NCBI GenBank assembly: GCA_902363125.1 | Contig: CABIZD010000001.1 | Coordinates: 124,001-188,000 of the forward strand | From: Coriobacteriaceae bacterium | GTDB taxonomy: Bacteria; Actinomycetota; Coriobacteriia; Coriobacteriales; Coriobacteriaceae | DNA length: 64,000 bases | Reading direction: 5' to 3' | In this document: one piece after another, positions 33,837-41,967 of the stretch | Layout: every line of letters begins with the position of its first letter | Numbering within the stretch: position 1 is the stretch's first letter | Program-made: the position numbers and the translations under genes | Notes under the pieces: generated by a model | What the model was told of the DNA's origin: nothing | Databases searched by the model: none | Seen by the model: the letters and a program-made list of their open reading frames with translations, nothing else

Positions 33837-33940
33837 GCTGGCCGGCCCGACCCGCCTATATATCGTCCCACGCGCAGTTTCGCAGCGAAGCGAGAATGTT
33901 TGAGCATGGGATGATATATAGGCGGGTCGGGCCGGCCAGC
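33837..33940. repeat. Hairpin element, family 1, copy with 28-bp perfect arms
   Basis: Left arm 33837-33864 (GCTGGCCGGCCCGACC...) and right arm 33913-33940 are perfect reverse complements over 28 bases, with a further partly paired segment inside. The core (GCGCAGTTTCGCAGCG...GAGAATGTTTGAGCATG) is the reverse complement of the core at 33576-33678. The 8-bp direct repeat CGTAAACG flanks the element at 33827-33834 and 33949-33956, like a target duplication. The element ends 18 bases before the dut stop codon. Confidence 0.82.
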
Positions 33941-33957
33941 GGACAGTACGTAAACGA

Positions 33958-34401
33958 CTAGGCTACGCCGCTGGAGCCGAAGCCTCCTTTGCCTCGGTCG
34001 GTTTCGTCTAGTTCGTCTACCTCTATGAGGTTGACCGTGGGGACTTCGTGGATGACGAGTTGGGCTATGCGGTCGCCTTTGTTGATTTGGATGTTGTTCG
34101 TGGGGTCTAGGTTAATGAGGATGACTTTGAGCTCACCTCGGTAGTGGGCGTCGATGAGGCCCGGCGTGTTGACTATAGACAGGCCCTGCTTGATGGCCAA
34201 GCCGCTGCGGGGCTGGACGAAGCCGGCGTAGCCATCGGGCAGGGCGATGGCCAGCCCCGTAGAGACCAGACGGCGTTCGAAGGGCTTCAGGACGCAGTCC
34301 TCGTTGGAGCGCAAATCCAAGCCAGCATCGGTGGGATGGGCGTATTTGGGAAGCTCGACGGTTGAGTCGAGACGTTTAATGTTAACGGTAATGTTGGACA
34401 T
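33958..34401 (-). CDS. dut: dUTP diphosphatase
   Basis: Dut hydrolyses dUTP to dUMP, keeping uracil out of DNA and feeding dTMP synthesis. The 147-residue protein has the five trimeric dUTPase motifs in order: DAGLDL, PRSGLA, GLIDAHYRGE, GDRIAQLV and RGKGGFGSSG. It lies four bases after nrdR on the minus strand, so both nucleotide-pool genes are co-transcribed. Downstream it runs into the hairpin cluster. Confidence 0.95.
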   Translation of the reverse strand: MSNITVNIKRLDSTVELPKYAHPTDAGLDLRSNEDCVLKPFERRLVSTGLAIALPDGYAGFVQPRSGLAIKQGLSIVNTPGLIDAHYRGELKVILINLDPTNNIQINKGDRIAQLVIHEVPTVNLIEVDELDETDRGKGGFGSSGVA

Positions 34402-34405
34402 GAAA

Positions 34406-34849
34406 TCACCTTAGCTTGTCGAGTTCTTGCAGAAACTCATCGACGTCTTTGAAATCGCGGTAGACCGAGGCAAAACGGATGTACGCAACCTTGTCGATCT
34501 TGGCCAAGCGCTTGAGCACCATGTCACCCAACTCATGGGACGTGACGGCCGTCAGCGTGCGAGAGCGAAGCTCGACCTCGATGTCATCGATAATCTCATT
34601 GAGCTTCTTAGTGTCGATATCGCGCTTGATGGTGGCGCGCATCAAGCCGACAAGAAGCTTATTGCGATCGAACCGCTGCTTAGTTCCATCTGACTTAATG
34701 ACCTCGATAGGGTCCTCGCATCGCTCAAACGTTGTAAAGCGGTAGTTACACGAGCAACATTCGCGACGGCGCTTAATGGTGTTATTTGACTCCTGCATAC
34801 GGGAATCAACGACGCGGGTATGTGCCTTGCCGCATTTGGGACAGCGCAT
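34406..34849 (-). CDS. nrdR: Ribonucleotide reductase repressor NrdR
   Basis: NrdR senses ATP and dATP and represses ribonucleotide reductase genes. The 147-residue protein starts with a zinc ribbon MRCPKCG...RRRRECCSCNYRFTT pattern (two CX2C pairs), then the ATP-cone domain (VIKSDGTKQRFDRNKL). A strong AGGAGG ribosome site precedes the ATG. No NrdR box is visible upstream of genes in this window. Its place beside the LysM gene and lexA matches Actinobacteria. Confidence 0.95.
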   Translation of the reverse strand: MRCPKCGKAHTRVVDSRMQESNNTIKRRRECCSCNYRFTTFERCEDPIEVIKSDGTKQRFDRNKLLVGLMRATIKRDIDTKKLNEIIDDIEVELRSRTLTAVTSHELGDMVLKRLAKIDKVAYIRFASVYRDFKDVDEFLQELDKLR

Positions 34850-34900
34850 GGTACCTCCTCTTAAACGATAACAAGGGTACCATGCGCAGCGCGATAATGA

Positions 34901-35353
34901 TTACGAACGAGCAGGAACCTTAAGATGCGCACCGGCGGCGAGCGAACCATGCTCCAGATGATTGACGCTACGGATCATGTCGGAAGTCTCTTGCGTGGAA
35001 AGGCCTTCGATTGGATATTCTTCGGCAAGCGACCAAAGAGAATCGCCAGGCTGAATGCGAATGGTCTCGTAGGTAATGTTGGAAACGGACTCGGCATACG
35101 CGGCGTGACGAGCGCTAAAGACCGACATAGCGAGGACAAAGAAGAGCGTAAGCGCAACGGCGACGGCGACAATCGTCGGAACCTTCAGGGCAACGCAGGC
35201 CGGCGCGACTACAGCCTGCTGATTGCGCGCAGGCTTTACGGTCAAAGGCTGAAAGCCGGAGCGGCCACCCTGAACAACCGTAAAAGTGGGTTCTGCAGGC
35301 GTCTCGAGCTTAAGGGCGAGGTTTCCCTGGACCATATTCGTTACGTTCATCAT
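34901..35353 (-). CDS. LysM protein divergent from lexA, YneA/DivS-like SOS division inhibitor
   Basis: A 150-residue membrane-anchored protein. It has a cytoplasmic N-terminus of about 58 residues, one transmembrane helix (about 59-78) and a C-terminal LysM domain (IRIQPGDSLWSLAEEYP ... HLKVP). Position and architecture match YneA of Bacillus, DivS of Corynebacterium and Rv2719c of Mycobacterium, which lie beside lexA, are SOS-induced and act on division or the cell wall. Its promoter contains a LexA box in the spacer. Sequence similarity outside LysM is not expected to be high, so the role is inferred mostly from context. Confidence 0.82.
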   Translation of the reverse strand: MMNVTNMVQGNLALKLETPAEPTFTVVQGGRSGFQPLTVKPARNQQAVVAPACVALKVPTIVAVAVALTLFFVLAMSVFSARHAAYAESVSNITYETIRIQPGDSLWSLAEEYPIEGLSTQETSDMIRSVNHLEHGSLAAGAHLKVPARS

Positions 35354-35420
35354 GTTCTCCTCTCGCGTGTTTTGCTGAGAACAGTTTTATCAAGCCGCGC
35401 GGACAAAAATGTCTAGCGCG

Positions 35421-35434
35421 AGAACGAATGTTCG
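35421..35434. promoter_or_regulatory. LexA box 1 (lexA / LysM intergenic region)
   Basis: AGAACGAATGTTCG matches the Gram-positive LexA consensus CGAAC-N4-GTTCG except for the first base. Confidence 0.7.
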
Positions 35435-35439
35435 GTTAT

Positions 35440-35468
35440 TATTATCTTCGAACAGTTGTTCCTGTCAA
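35440..35468 (-). promoter_or_regulatory. Promoter of the LysM SOS gene
   Basis: On the minus strand TTGACA (35463-35468) and ATAATA (35440-35445) are 17 bases apart. LexA box 2 fills the spacer, so LexA should block RNA polymerase directly. Confidence 0.75.
35449..35462. promoter_or_regulatory. LexA box 2
   Basis: CGAACAGTTGTTCC fits CGAAC-N4-GTTYC. It lies inside the spacer of the LysM gene promoter. Confidence 0.85.
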
Positions 35469-35476
35469 GCAAAATT

Positions 35477-35490
35477 CGAACATTTGTTTG
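35477..35490. promoter_or_regulatory. LexA box 3
   Basis: CGAACATTTGTTTG lies 24 bases before the lexA start codon, in position for autorepression. Confidence 0.8.
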
Positions 35491-35513
35491 ACATGGGTAG
35501 AGAGGATGCCCTG

Positions 35514-36158
35514 ATGGCTCGCAAAATTACCAAGCGTCAGCAGCAAATTTACGACTTCATCAAGGAATATCAGCAGGAGAAGGGTTATCCGCCCAGTGTG
35601 CGCGAGATGGCTTCTGCCGTGGGCCTTTCCTCCCCCAGCACCGTGCACGCCCATCTCTCTGCCCTGGAGGCGCGCGGGCTACTCAAGCGCGATGCCACCA
35701 AACCGCGCGCCCTGGAACTCTTTAACGAGGACGGTTCCTCTGTCTCAATTTCTAAATCTGACGAGCCCACCGCACCTCGCGGAACGGTCTCGCTACCGCT
35801 CGTTGGTCGCGTCGCGGCTGGGATTCCCATTCTGGCCGAGCAGAATATCGAAGACACTTTTACTATCCCGACCGAAATCGCCACTGATCAGGGTTCCTTT
35901 ATCCTTGAGGTGCATGGGAGCTCAATGATCAATGTCGGCATCTTCAATGGCGATTACATCATCGTCCGTGAACAAAAGAGTGCCATGAACGGCGAAATTG
36001 TCGTGGCCATGATTGATGGTTCAGCGACCGTCAAGACGTTCTACAAGGAGCAGGGACGCGTACGTCTGCAGCCTGAGAATGACACCATGGAGCCTATCTA
36101 TGCGACGAACCCCGTTATTTTGGGTAAAGTTGTCGGTTTAATGCGCCGGTTCTCGTAA
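35514..36158 (+). CDS. lexA: SOS repressor LexA
   Basis: LexA represses DNA damage genes until RecA triggers its self-cleavage. The 214-residue protein has an N-terminal winged helix (KRQQQIYDFIKEYQQEKGYPPSVREMA) and the cleavage bond A102-G103 (VAAGIPI). The catalytic pair is S137 in GSSM and K174 in ATVKTF. I chose the ATG at 35514, preceded by AGAGGA; an ATG seven codons earlier lies close to LexA box 3. Three LexA boxes in the divergent region indicate autoregulation. Confidence 0.96.
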   Translation: MARKITKRQQQIYDFIKEYQQEKGYPPSVREMASAVGLSSPSTVHAHLSALEARGLLKRDATKPRALELFNEDGSSVSISKSDEPTAPRGTVSLPLVGRVAAGIPILAEQNIEDTFTIPTEIATDQGSFILEVHGSSMINVGIFNGDYIIVREQKSAMNGEIVVAMIDGSATVKTFYKEQGRVRLQPENDTMEPIYATNPVILGKVVGLMRRFS

Positions 36159-36862
36159 TGCAAAAACGCATCACCATCTTTGATACCGTCCGCGGGTTTA
36201 CGATGATTTCTATGGCAGGTTTTCACGCTTGCTACGATCTCGCCTACCTGTACGGCTGGGATATGCCCTGGTTTACCCAGTCAGTCTTTCAAGACATCTG
36301 GCGCGCCAGCATCAGCTGGGTATTTTTGTTTATCGCGGGTTGGATGTGTACCCTTTCGCGCAACAATATCAAACGTGCCGCCAAATACGCCTTAGCAGCA
36401 CTCGTCGTCTGGTTGGCAACAACACTTGTCTCAGTCGACGATTCGGTTAATTTTGGCATCATCTACTGCATGGCCGCATGTACCGGCATCGTGGCGTTGA
36501 CCGATCCCGTCCTTAAGAAGATATCGGCGAGATGGGGCATGCCCCTATGCCTTGTGTTGTTCGCCCTCACCTGGAGCATCCCCAAAACGATCTACCCTGT
36601 CCCCTACCTTGCGTGGCTGGGATTTCCGAGCCCTGGGTTTGTTTCAGGTGATTACTACCCCATCATTCCGTTTATCTTTATGTATCTTGCAGGATACTTC
36701 GCCGCACATATAGCGCAGGGAATCGATAAGACCGTCCCTAGCTGGGCCTACGCCAACCCCCTGCCGGCGCTCGCCAGCCTTGGACGCCATGCACTCCCCT
36801 TTTATCTACTGCATCAGCCCATCATTCTGGGCATTTTGGAGCTCATCTACTCGGTACGATAA
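36158..36862 (+). CDS. DUF1624 membrane protein (acetyltransferase-like)
   Basis: A 234-residue protein with about seven hydrophobic segments. It opens with RITIFDTVRGFTMISMAGFHACYDL, the pattern of the DUF1624/heparan-alpha-glucosaminide N-acetyltransferase catalytic group, and ends with LGRHALPFYLLHQPIILG, as in related acyltransferase-like membrane proteins. The ATG overlaps the lexA stop (TAATG), so it is probably co-expressed with lexA. That link to SOS may be accidental. Its 3' end overlaps hflX on the other strand by 16 bases. Confidence 0.8.
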   Translation: MQKRITIFDTVRGFTMISMAGFHACYDLAYLYGWDMPWFTQSVFQDIWRASISWVFLFIAGWMCTLSRNNIKRAAKYALAALVVWLATTLVSVDDSVNFGIIYCMAACTGIVALTDPVLKKISARWGMPLCLVLFALTWSIPKTIYPVPYLAWLGFPSPGFVSGDYYPIIPFIFMYLAGYFAAHIAQGIDKTVPSWAYANPLPALASLGRHALPFYLLHQPIILGILELIYSVR

Positions 36863-38136
36863 CGCTCAAGCCGCGGTGCAATACGAGCCGGCAGTTTCGC
36901 CACAATGCGAACGCCGTCCTCGAGATATTCCTCGTGCAAAAGGGTTCCCTGCTCATGCACCAGCGTGATGAGAGCGCCCTCGCGATACGGAATATCAGCG
37001 GAGAGCAACACATCGGTGGCAGCTGCCTCGCGAGCAATACGGTCGACGAGATCGTCGAGTCCCTCACCCGTCTGGGCCGAGAACAGCACGGCTTCGGGAT
37101 AACGACGACGGAAACTCAATCGATCGACGCTATCGAGAAGATCGATTTTATTGAATACGGTCAGCGTTAAACGCTCTCCGGCGCCGATCTCATCAAGCAC
37201 GCGGTCGACAGCCTCCAGCTGCCGCTCATAATCCTCGTCAGACGCATCTACGACTTTGAGAATTAGATCGGCACCCAAAACCTCGGACAGCGTCGATTTA
37301 AAGGCATCGACCAGACCATGCGGCAGCTTTTGAATAAAGCCGACGGTATCGGTAATCGTCATGCCGCGACCGCCGGGCAGGCGATACGAACGCGTCGTCG
37401 GGTCGAGCGTAGCAAACAGCTTGTCCTGCGAAAGTACCGTAGAGCCGGTCAGACGATTGAGCAACGTCGATTTACCGGCATTGGTATAACCGGCTAACGC
37501 GACGCGAAACGCCGGTGACTCAATGCGGCTCTTGGATTGAACATCGCGACGCTGTTCAACCTGCTTGAGCTCACGGCGAAGCGCAGCGATCTTATTACGA
37601 ATGAGGCGACGGTCGACCTCGAGCTGACTTTCGCCCTGACCAAAACGTGAGCCGATGCCGCCGCGCGTCTGTTCCTTGGCGAGATGGCTCCACATGCCAC
37701 GCAGGCGAGGCAACAAATATTGAAGCTGTGCCAGCTGTACCTGCAGGCGTCCCTCACGCGTCTGAGCATGCAGGCCAAAGATATCCAGGATCAGTGCTGT
37801 ACGATCAATAATCTTTACCGGCTCGCCCACGGCTTTCTCCAAATAGGATTGCTGCGAGGGGGTCAGGTCGTCGTCAAAAATAACGACATCGGCATCCATG
37901 CGATGCACCAGGCCGCAAAGCTCCTCTACCTTACCGGAACCGATAAACGATTTAGGATACGGCTTTACCAAACGCTGCGACAAGCGTGCCACGCACTGGG
38001 CACCAGCTGTGTGGGCAAGACGCTCCAGCTCATCAAGCGAGCGATCGAGCGGCCATGCATTGTCGCGCCACTCAACACCAACTAAAATGGCACGCTCGGG
38101 CTCGGGTGCCGTGGGAACAAGGGGGAAACGGGCCAT
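36847..38136 (-). CDS. hflX: GTPase HflX
   Basis: HflX is a ribosome-associated GTPase that splits stalled or stressed ribosomes. The 429-residue protein has the HflX N-terminal domain (FIGSGKVEEL, the coiled coil near 165-205 with GQGESQLEVDRRLIRNKI). The GTPase part has GYTNAGKSTLLN, DTVGF and NKID. The ATG overlaps the miaA stop, so it belongs to the miaB-miaA-hflX unit. Confidence 0.95.
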   Translation of the reverse strand: MARFPLVPTAPEPERAILVGVEWRDNAWPLDRSLDELERLAHTAGAQCVARLSQRLVKPYPKSFIGSGKVEELCGLVHRMDADVVIFDDDLTPSQQSYLEKAVGEPVKIIDRTALILDIFGLHAQTREGRLQVQLAQLQYLLPRLRGMWSHLAKEQTRGGIGSRFGQGESQLEVDRRLIRNKIAALRRELKQVEQRRDVQSKSRIESPAFRVALAGYTNAGKSTLLNRLTGSTVLSQDKLFATLDPTTRSYRLPGGRGMTITDTVGFIQKLPHGLVDAFKSTLSEVLGADLILKVVDASDEDYERQLEAVDRVLDEIGAGERLTLTVFNKIDLLDSVDRLSFRRRYPEAVLFSAQTGEGLDDLVDRIAREAAATDVLLSADIPYREGALITLVHEQGTLLHEEYLEDGVRIVAKLPARIAPRLERYRTE

Positions 38137-39074
38137 TAGGCAGCCTCAATACGATGCAGGATATCCTCAACGACCTCATCGATCGCACATTCATCCATAT
38201 CAAACCACACGATACGGTCATCGCGCTTAAACCACGAAAGCTGACGCTTGGCATAACGACGCGAACGCATCTTAATGAGTTCGCGGGCCTCATCCATGCT
38301 CATCATGCCATTGAAAGCATCGATGATCTCTTTATAACCAATTGCCTGCATCGACGTCAGGGCATCTCCCAGCCCCTGGTCCATAAGACCGCGGACCTCA
38401 TCGACAAGACCCTGCTCAAACATCAGATCGACGCGCAGATTAATGCGCTCGTAGAGCACCTCGCGATTACGCGTCAGACCAAACCATAGGGCATGATAAT
38501 GCTCGCGCGGAACACTAAACTGACTTTTTTGCTGTGCATAGGAGATACCATCATCATGCATCTCGAGCGCACGAATCACACGGCGCACGTTATGGGGATG
38601 AATAACAGCAGCCGATTCTGGATCGCGCTCGGCAAGCAAGGCATGCAGTTCTTCCTCGCCAATACGCTCGGCAAGCTCCTGATAGCCCGCACGGCGATCG
38701 TCCTCAAGTTCACCCGAGGGAAAGTCCATCTCATCGAGGGCGGCCTTGAGATACAGCCCCGTACCTCCGCAAAAAACCGGCAGGCAACCCAAACCAAGGA
38801 GACGTTCAACATGCGCGCGAGCGTCAGCCTGATAAAGCGCAGCAGAATATGCCACACCCGGCTCTACAATGTCGACGAGACGCAGCGGCGCCGTGCACTC
38901 ATCGGGCGCCATCTTTGCGGTACCGATGTCCATGCCACGATAGATTTGCATCGCATCGCACGACAGCACTTCGGACGAAAGACGAGCTGCCAAACGGTCG
39001 GCAACATCACTCTTTCCAACCGCCGTCGGACCGACGATCGCAACGGCGGAAAGACCTGCCCCGGGAGAAACCAT
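38136..39074 (-). CDS. miaA: tRNA dimethylallyltransferase
   Basis: MiaA adds an isopentenyl group to A37 of tRNAs that read UNN codons, using DMAPP from the ispH pathway. The 312-residue protein has the P-loop GPTAVGKS, the SCDAMQIYRGMDIGTAK catalytic segment, GGTGLYLKA and the C-terminal RSRRYAKRQLSWF. The start codon overlaps the miaB stop. MiaB acts next on the same base, so gene order mirrors the pathway. Confidence 0.96.
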   Translation of the reverse strand: MVSPGAGLSAVAIVGPTAVGKSDVADRLAARLSSEVLSCDAMQIYRGMDIGTAKMAPDECTAPLRLVDIVEPGVAYSAALYQADARAHVERLLGLGCLPVFCGGTGLYLKAALDEMDFPSGELEDDRRAGYQELAERIGEEELHALLAERDPESAAVIHPHNVRRVIRALEMHDDGISYAQQKSQFSVPREHYHALWFGLTRNREVLYERINLRVDLMFEQGLVDEVRGLMDQGLGDALTSMQAIGYKEIIDAFNGMMSMDEARELIKMRSRRYAKRQLSWFKRDDRIVWFDMDECAIDEVVEDILHRIEAA

Positions 39075-40450
39075 TAGCGCGGCTCGCCCACAACGGAGCC
39101 GGACAAATACCAGGTCTTGGCAACGTCAACGTCAACATCAACGATCTTGCCAACAAGCTGATCGATGCTGTAACCCTCGGGGATAGGCGCATGCACGGTC
39201 TGATTCTTGGGACTCTTGCCCAGCAGGACCGCGTCGTTCTTTTTACTCGTTCCCTCAATGAGCGCCGGAACCACAGTATGAAGCTCACCCTGGTTATACT
39301 CGTGTGCCGTGGTCTCGATAACCTTAACCAGGCGGTTGAAACGCTCGAGAATAACCTCATGCGGCGTAGGATCGTCAATCTCGGCGGCCGGGGTACCGGC
39401 GCGCTTGGAATAGATGAAGGTATAGGCCTGAGCATAGCGGACCGTCTCGGCAAGCGAGAGCGTCTGCTCAAAGTCTTCTTCAGTCTCGCCCGGGAAGCCA
39501 ACGATAATGTCGGTCGAGAGCGCGATATCGGGCATGCGGTTGCGAATGCGATCGACCAGGCCCAGATAGTCCTCGCGTGTATAACGGCGATTCATCTCTT
39601 TGAGGATCCGCGTCGAACCGGACTGGACGGCCAAGTGCAGCTGCGGCATAACGGCAGGCGTCTCGGCCATGGCGTCGATGGTCTCGGGCAACAGGTCCTT
39701 GGGATGCGAAGACGTAAAGAAGATACGCTCCACGCCCGTATCGCCCACGGCACGCAGCAGATCGGCAAAACGAGGCTTGCCAAACAGATCGCGACCATAT
39801 GAGTTAACGTTTTGGCCCAGCAGCGTAATCTCACGCACGCCCTGGCGCACCAAAGCGGTCACCTCGTCGACAATCTCCTCGAAGGGGCGGCTCTTTTCGC
39901 GACCGCGCACATACGGCACGATACAATAGGTGCAGAAATTATTGCAGCCCGTCATGATGGGCACACAGGCGTGATACTGGGTCTCGCGATGCCACGGCAT
40001 GCTCATGGCATCCGTATCCTCATGCTCATTGGTGCGGATATGACGCTTACCATCAAGGAACGCCTCTGCGATAAGCTCGGCCACATGTGCAATGGAATGC
40101 GTGCCAAAGATGACATTGACGTTATCGACGTTGGTGAGCAGACCCTCGCCATCGCGCTGCGCGATGCAACCACCAACGGCAACCACGCGCTTGCCCGAAG
40201 GCGAAGGCGGCAGACTTTTACAGGAATTGCACTGGCCGTACAGGCGAGTATCGGCGGCCTCGCGCACGCAGCATGTCATGAAGACAACGATATCGGCATG
40301 CGCGGGATCGAGCGCCATGAGGCAGCCATACGAATCAAGCAAACCGCTCACACGCTCGGAGTCGTGCTGATTCATCTGGCAGCCAAAGGTGCGGATAAAG
40401 TAGGTTTTACCGGTAAGAATATCGCGTGCGGAACGCTGGTCCATGTGCAT
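39074..40450 (-). CDS. miaB: tRNA-2-methylthio-N6-dimethylallyladenosine synthase
   Basis: MiaB is a radical SAM methylthiotransferase that completes the A37 modification begun by MiaA. The 458-residue protein has the N-terminal cluster cysteines (FGCQMN, CCVRE, GGCIAQ) and the radical SAM motif CNNFCTYCIVPY. A C-terminal TRAM domain ends near KTWYLSGSV. Two starts are possible two codons apart (40450 and 40444). The gene follows spoVS by 38 bases. Confidence 0.95.
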   Translation of the reverse strand: MHMDQRSARDILTGKTYFIRTFGCQMNQHDSERVSGLLDSYGCLMALDPAHADIVVFMTCCVREAADTRLYGQCNSCKSLPPSPSGKRVVAVGGCIAQRDGEGLLTNVDNVNVIFGTHSIAHVAELIAEAFLDGKRHIRTNEHEDTDAMSMPWHRETQYHACVPIMTGCNNFCTYCIVPYVRGREKSRPFEEIVDEVTALVRQGVREITLLGQNVNSYGRDLFGKPRFADLLRAVGDTGVERIFFTSSHPKDLLPETIDAMAETPAVMPQLHLAVQSGSTRILKEMNRRYTREDYLGLVDRIRNRMPDIALSTDIIVGFPGETEEDFEQTLSLAETVRYAQAYTFIYSKRAGTPAAEIDDPTPHEVILERFNRLVKVIETTAHEYNQGELHTVVPALIEGTSKKNDAVLLGKSPKNQTVHAPIPEGYSIDQLVGKIVDVDVDVAKTWYLSGSVVGEPR

Positions 40451-40488
40451 AAGTCCTAACGATGGGGGCGGAACGAGGCAAGCAGAAG

Positions 40489-40806
40489 CTATGCCACAGG
40501 CTTAACATCATCCATGACGACGTTATCCATAGCAGCTCGATTGATCTGGTGAACGTAGATAGAAAGGCGGATGGCCGTGCGCGACTCCCCGTTAATGAGG
40601 ATGTCGGAGAACACGGGCGCGCAGGAAATATCAAAACCAGTTGGAATCAAAAAACCGCGCGCGATAGCAACGGCCTTAATGGCCTGGTTGACGGCACCGG
40701 CGCCGACACACTGGATGTTGACGGGTACACCATCCTTGACCATGCCGGCGATGGCGCCGGCAACGGACGCGGGCGATGATTTGCTTGATACCTTCAGGCA
40801 ATCCAT
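40489..40806 (-). CDS. SpoVS family small nucleic-acid-binding protein
   Basis: A 105-residue protein whose first 86 residues (MDCLKVSSKSSPASVAGAIAG onward, with GVPVNIQCVGAGAVNQAIKA) match SpoVS, an Alba-like protein first known from Bacillus sporulation. This organism is unlikely to sporulate, and the gene lies between rny and miaB as in many non-spore-formers, so a general RNA- or DNA-linked role is more plausible. It is about 20 residues longer than SpoVS at the C-terminus. AGGAG precedes the ATG at 40806. Confidence 0.88.
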   Translation of the reverse strand: MDCLKVSSKSSPASVAGAIAGMVKDGVPVNIQCVGAGAVNQAIKAVAIARGFLIPTGFDISCAPVFSDILINGESRTAIRLSIYVHQINRAAMDNVVMDDVKPVA

Positions 40807-40880
40807 GAAGAAACTCCTGCATTTAAAAGTACGTTTTAACTGCAATAACTGTATCGTACCGAGTGGACTCGGTAAAGGCA

Positions 40881-41966
40881 CTATTCCTCTTTGGCAAGAT
40901 CGAAGGTCACGGTGATTCGATCACGCGAAACACGAATCTTTGGGTCGCCGCAAAGGTTGAGATAGTACCGGGCAGCAAGATCATTAAAGTCGCGCTCCAC
41001 AGCACGCGAAAACTGTGCCATGTCATCCTTGGCAATACGTAGCCCGCGACGATCCTTCGCGAGATCGACAGGAGCAGGCGCATGCGAGGACGAATCACGC
41101 TCGCGCAGCAGACGCGCGGTCACACCGCGAACGGGCTTAATCTGCCCTGCCAAAATGCGATGGGCCGTGCGCTCGGACATCTCGAGACCCAAACCCGAAC
41201 AAATACGGATAAAGTCCTCGGCATCAGAGGCAAGGCCTAAACGATCGACAACCGGAAGCTCGCTCTCGTCATCAATGAACAGGAGACGAGACGTATCGAG
41301 CCGACTTGACGCTTGAGCATAAAGGGTCGCGGCAATCTCAGACGGAGAACCAAGATAGACATCGCAACCACGCAACTCCTCGAGCGCAAACTCGCAAGCA
41401 GCGCGAATAATATTATGCGGACCGCGAGCGCAGACATAACGTCCGTCCTCATCCTTGACGGCCTGGGGCCAGCTGGACTGATCGGCACGCTCACTGAGGC
41501 GGTCGGCCGCGACGCTCACCTTAAAGGCTGAACCAAGATCGACACCGGACGTGACCACACGGGCCTCGTCGGTGTTCTGCTTGATCGAAAACAATGCCAT
41601 GCCACGACCGTGAACGCCCCAACGGTCCATCTTCATGCTCTCGAGCTTGGAGGTAACACGGGCATCGAAGATTCGCTCTTGCATATCCTGCGGAACGCCC
41701 GAACCGTTATCCAGAAAGACAAGCGTGCGGACGCCGTCTTCCTTGGACGTGGCGAGATAGACCTTGTCGGCGCCGGCATCGCGAGCATTACGGAGCATTT
41801 CGATGACGATATCCTCGACATGCTGAATGTCGTGCTTTGCCTGGCGCCGCTCTGCCTCCGAAACGCGGAGGCGGACATACCCCTCGCCAAGGTTCTCCTC
41901 GACGCGAAGGTTGCCCTCCCCCGACATCGACGCGATAAATGAGATGAGCTCGTTCGCGTCGCTCAT
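40881..41966 (-). CDS. GHKL-type ATP-binding protein, function unknown
   Basis: A 361-residue protein with a histidine-kinase-like ATPase fold but no dimerisation box or membrane segment. The N box is EMLRNARDAGADKV, the G1 box DNGSGVP and the G2 box GVHGRGMALFSIK, all in the first 130 residues. The remaining 230 residues have no motif I recognise. The start lies one base after the rny stop with no clear ribosome site, so translation is probably coupled to RNase Y. GHKL proteins of this kind can be MutL-like, Hsp90-like or anti-sigma kinases; none fits clearly. Confidence 0.8.
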   Translation of the reverse strand: MSDANELISFIASMSGEGNLRVEENLGEGYVRLRVSEAERRQAKHDIQHVEDIVIEMLRNARDAGADKVYLATSKEDGVRTLVFLDNGSGVPQDMQERIFDARVTSKLESMKMDRWGVHGRGMALFSIKQNTDEARVVTSGVDLGSAFKVSVAADRLSERADQSSWPQAVKDEDGRYVCARGPHNIIRAACEFALEELRGCDVYLGSPSEIAATLYAQASSRLDTSRLLFIDDESELPVVDRLGLASDAEDFIRICSGLGLEMSERTAHRILAGQIKPVRGVTARLLRERDSSSHAPAPVDLAKDRRGLRIAKDDMAQFSRAVERDFNDLAARYYLNLCGDPKIRVSRDRITVTFDLAKEE

Positions 41967-41967
41967 G

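Noticed and set aside
33516-33940. CRISPR array as explanation for the repeated blocks
   Set aside because: Repeats are few, differ in orientation and are not regularly spaced; there are no cas genes.
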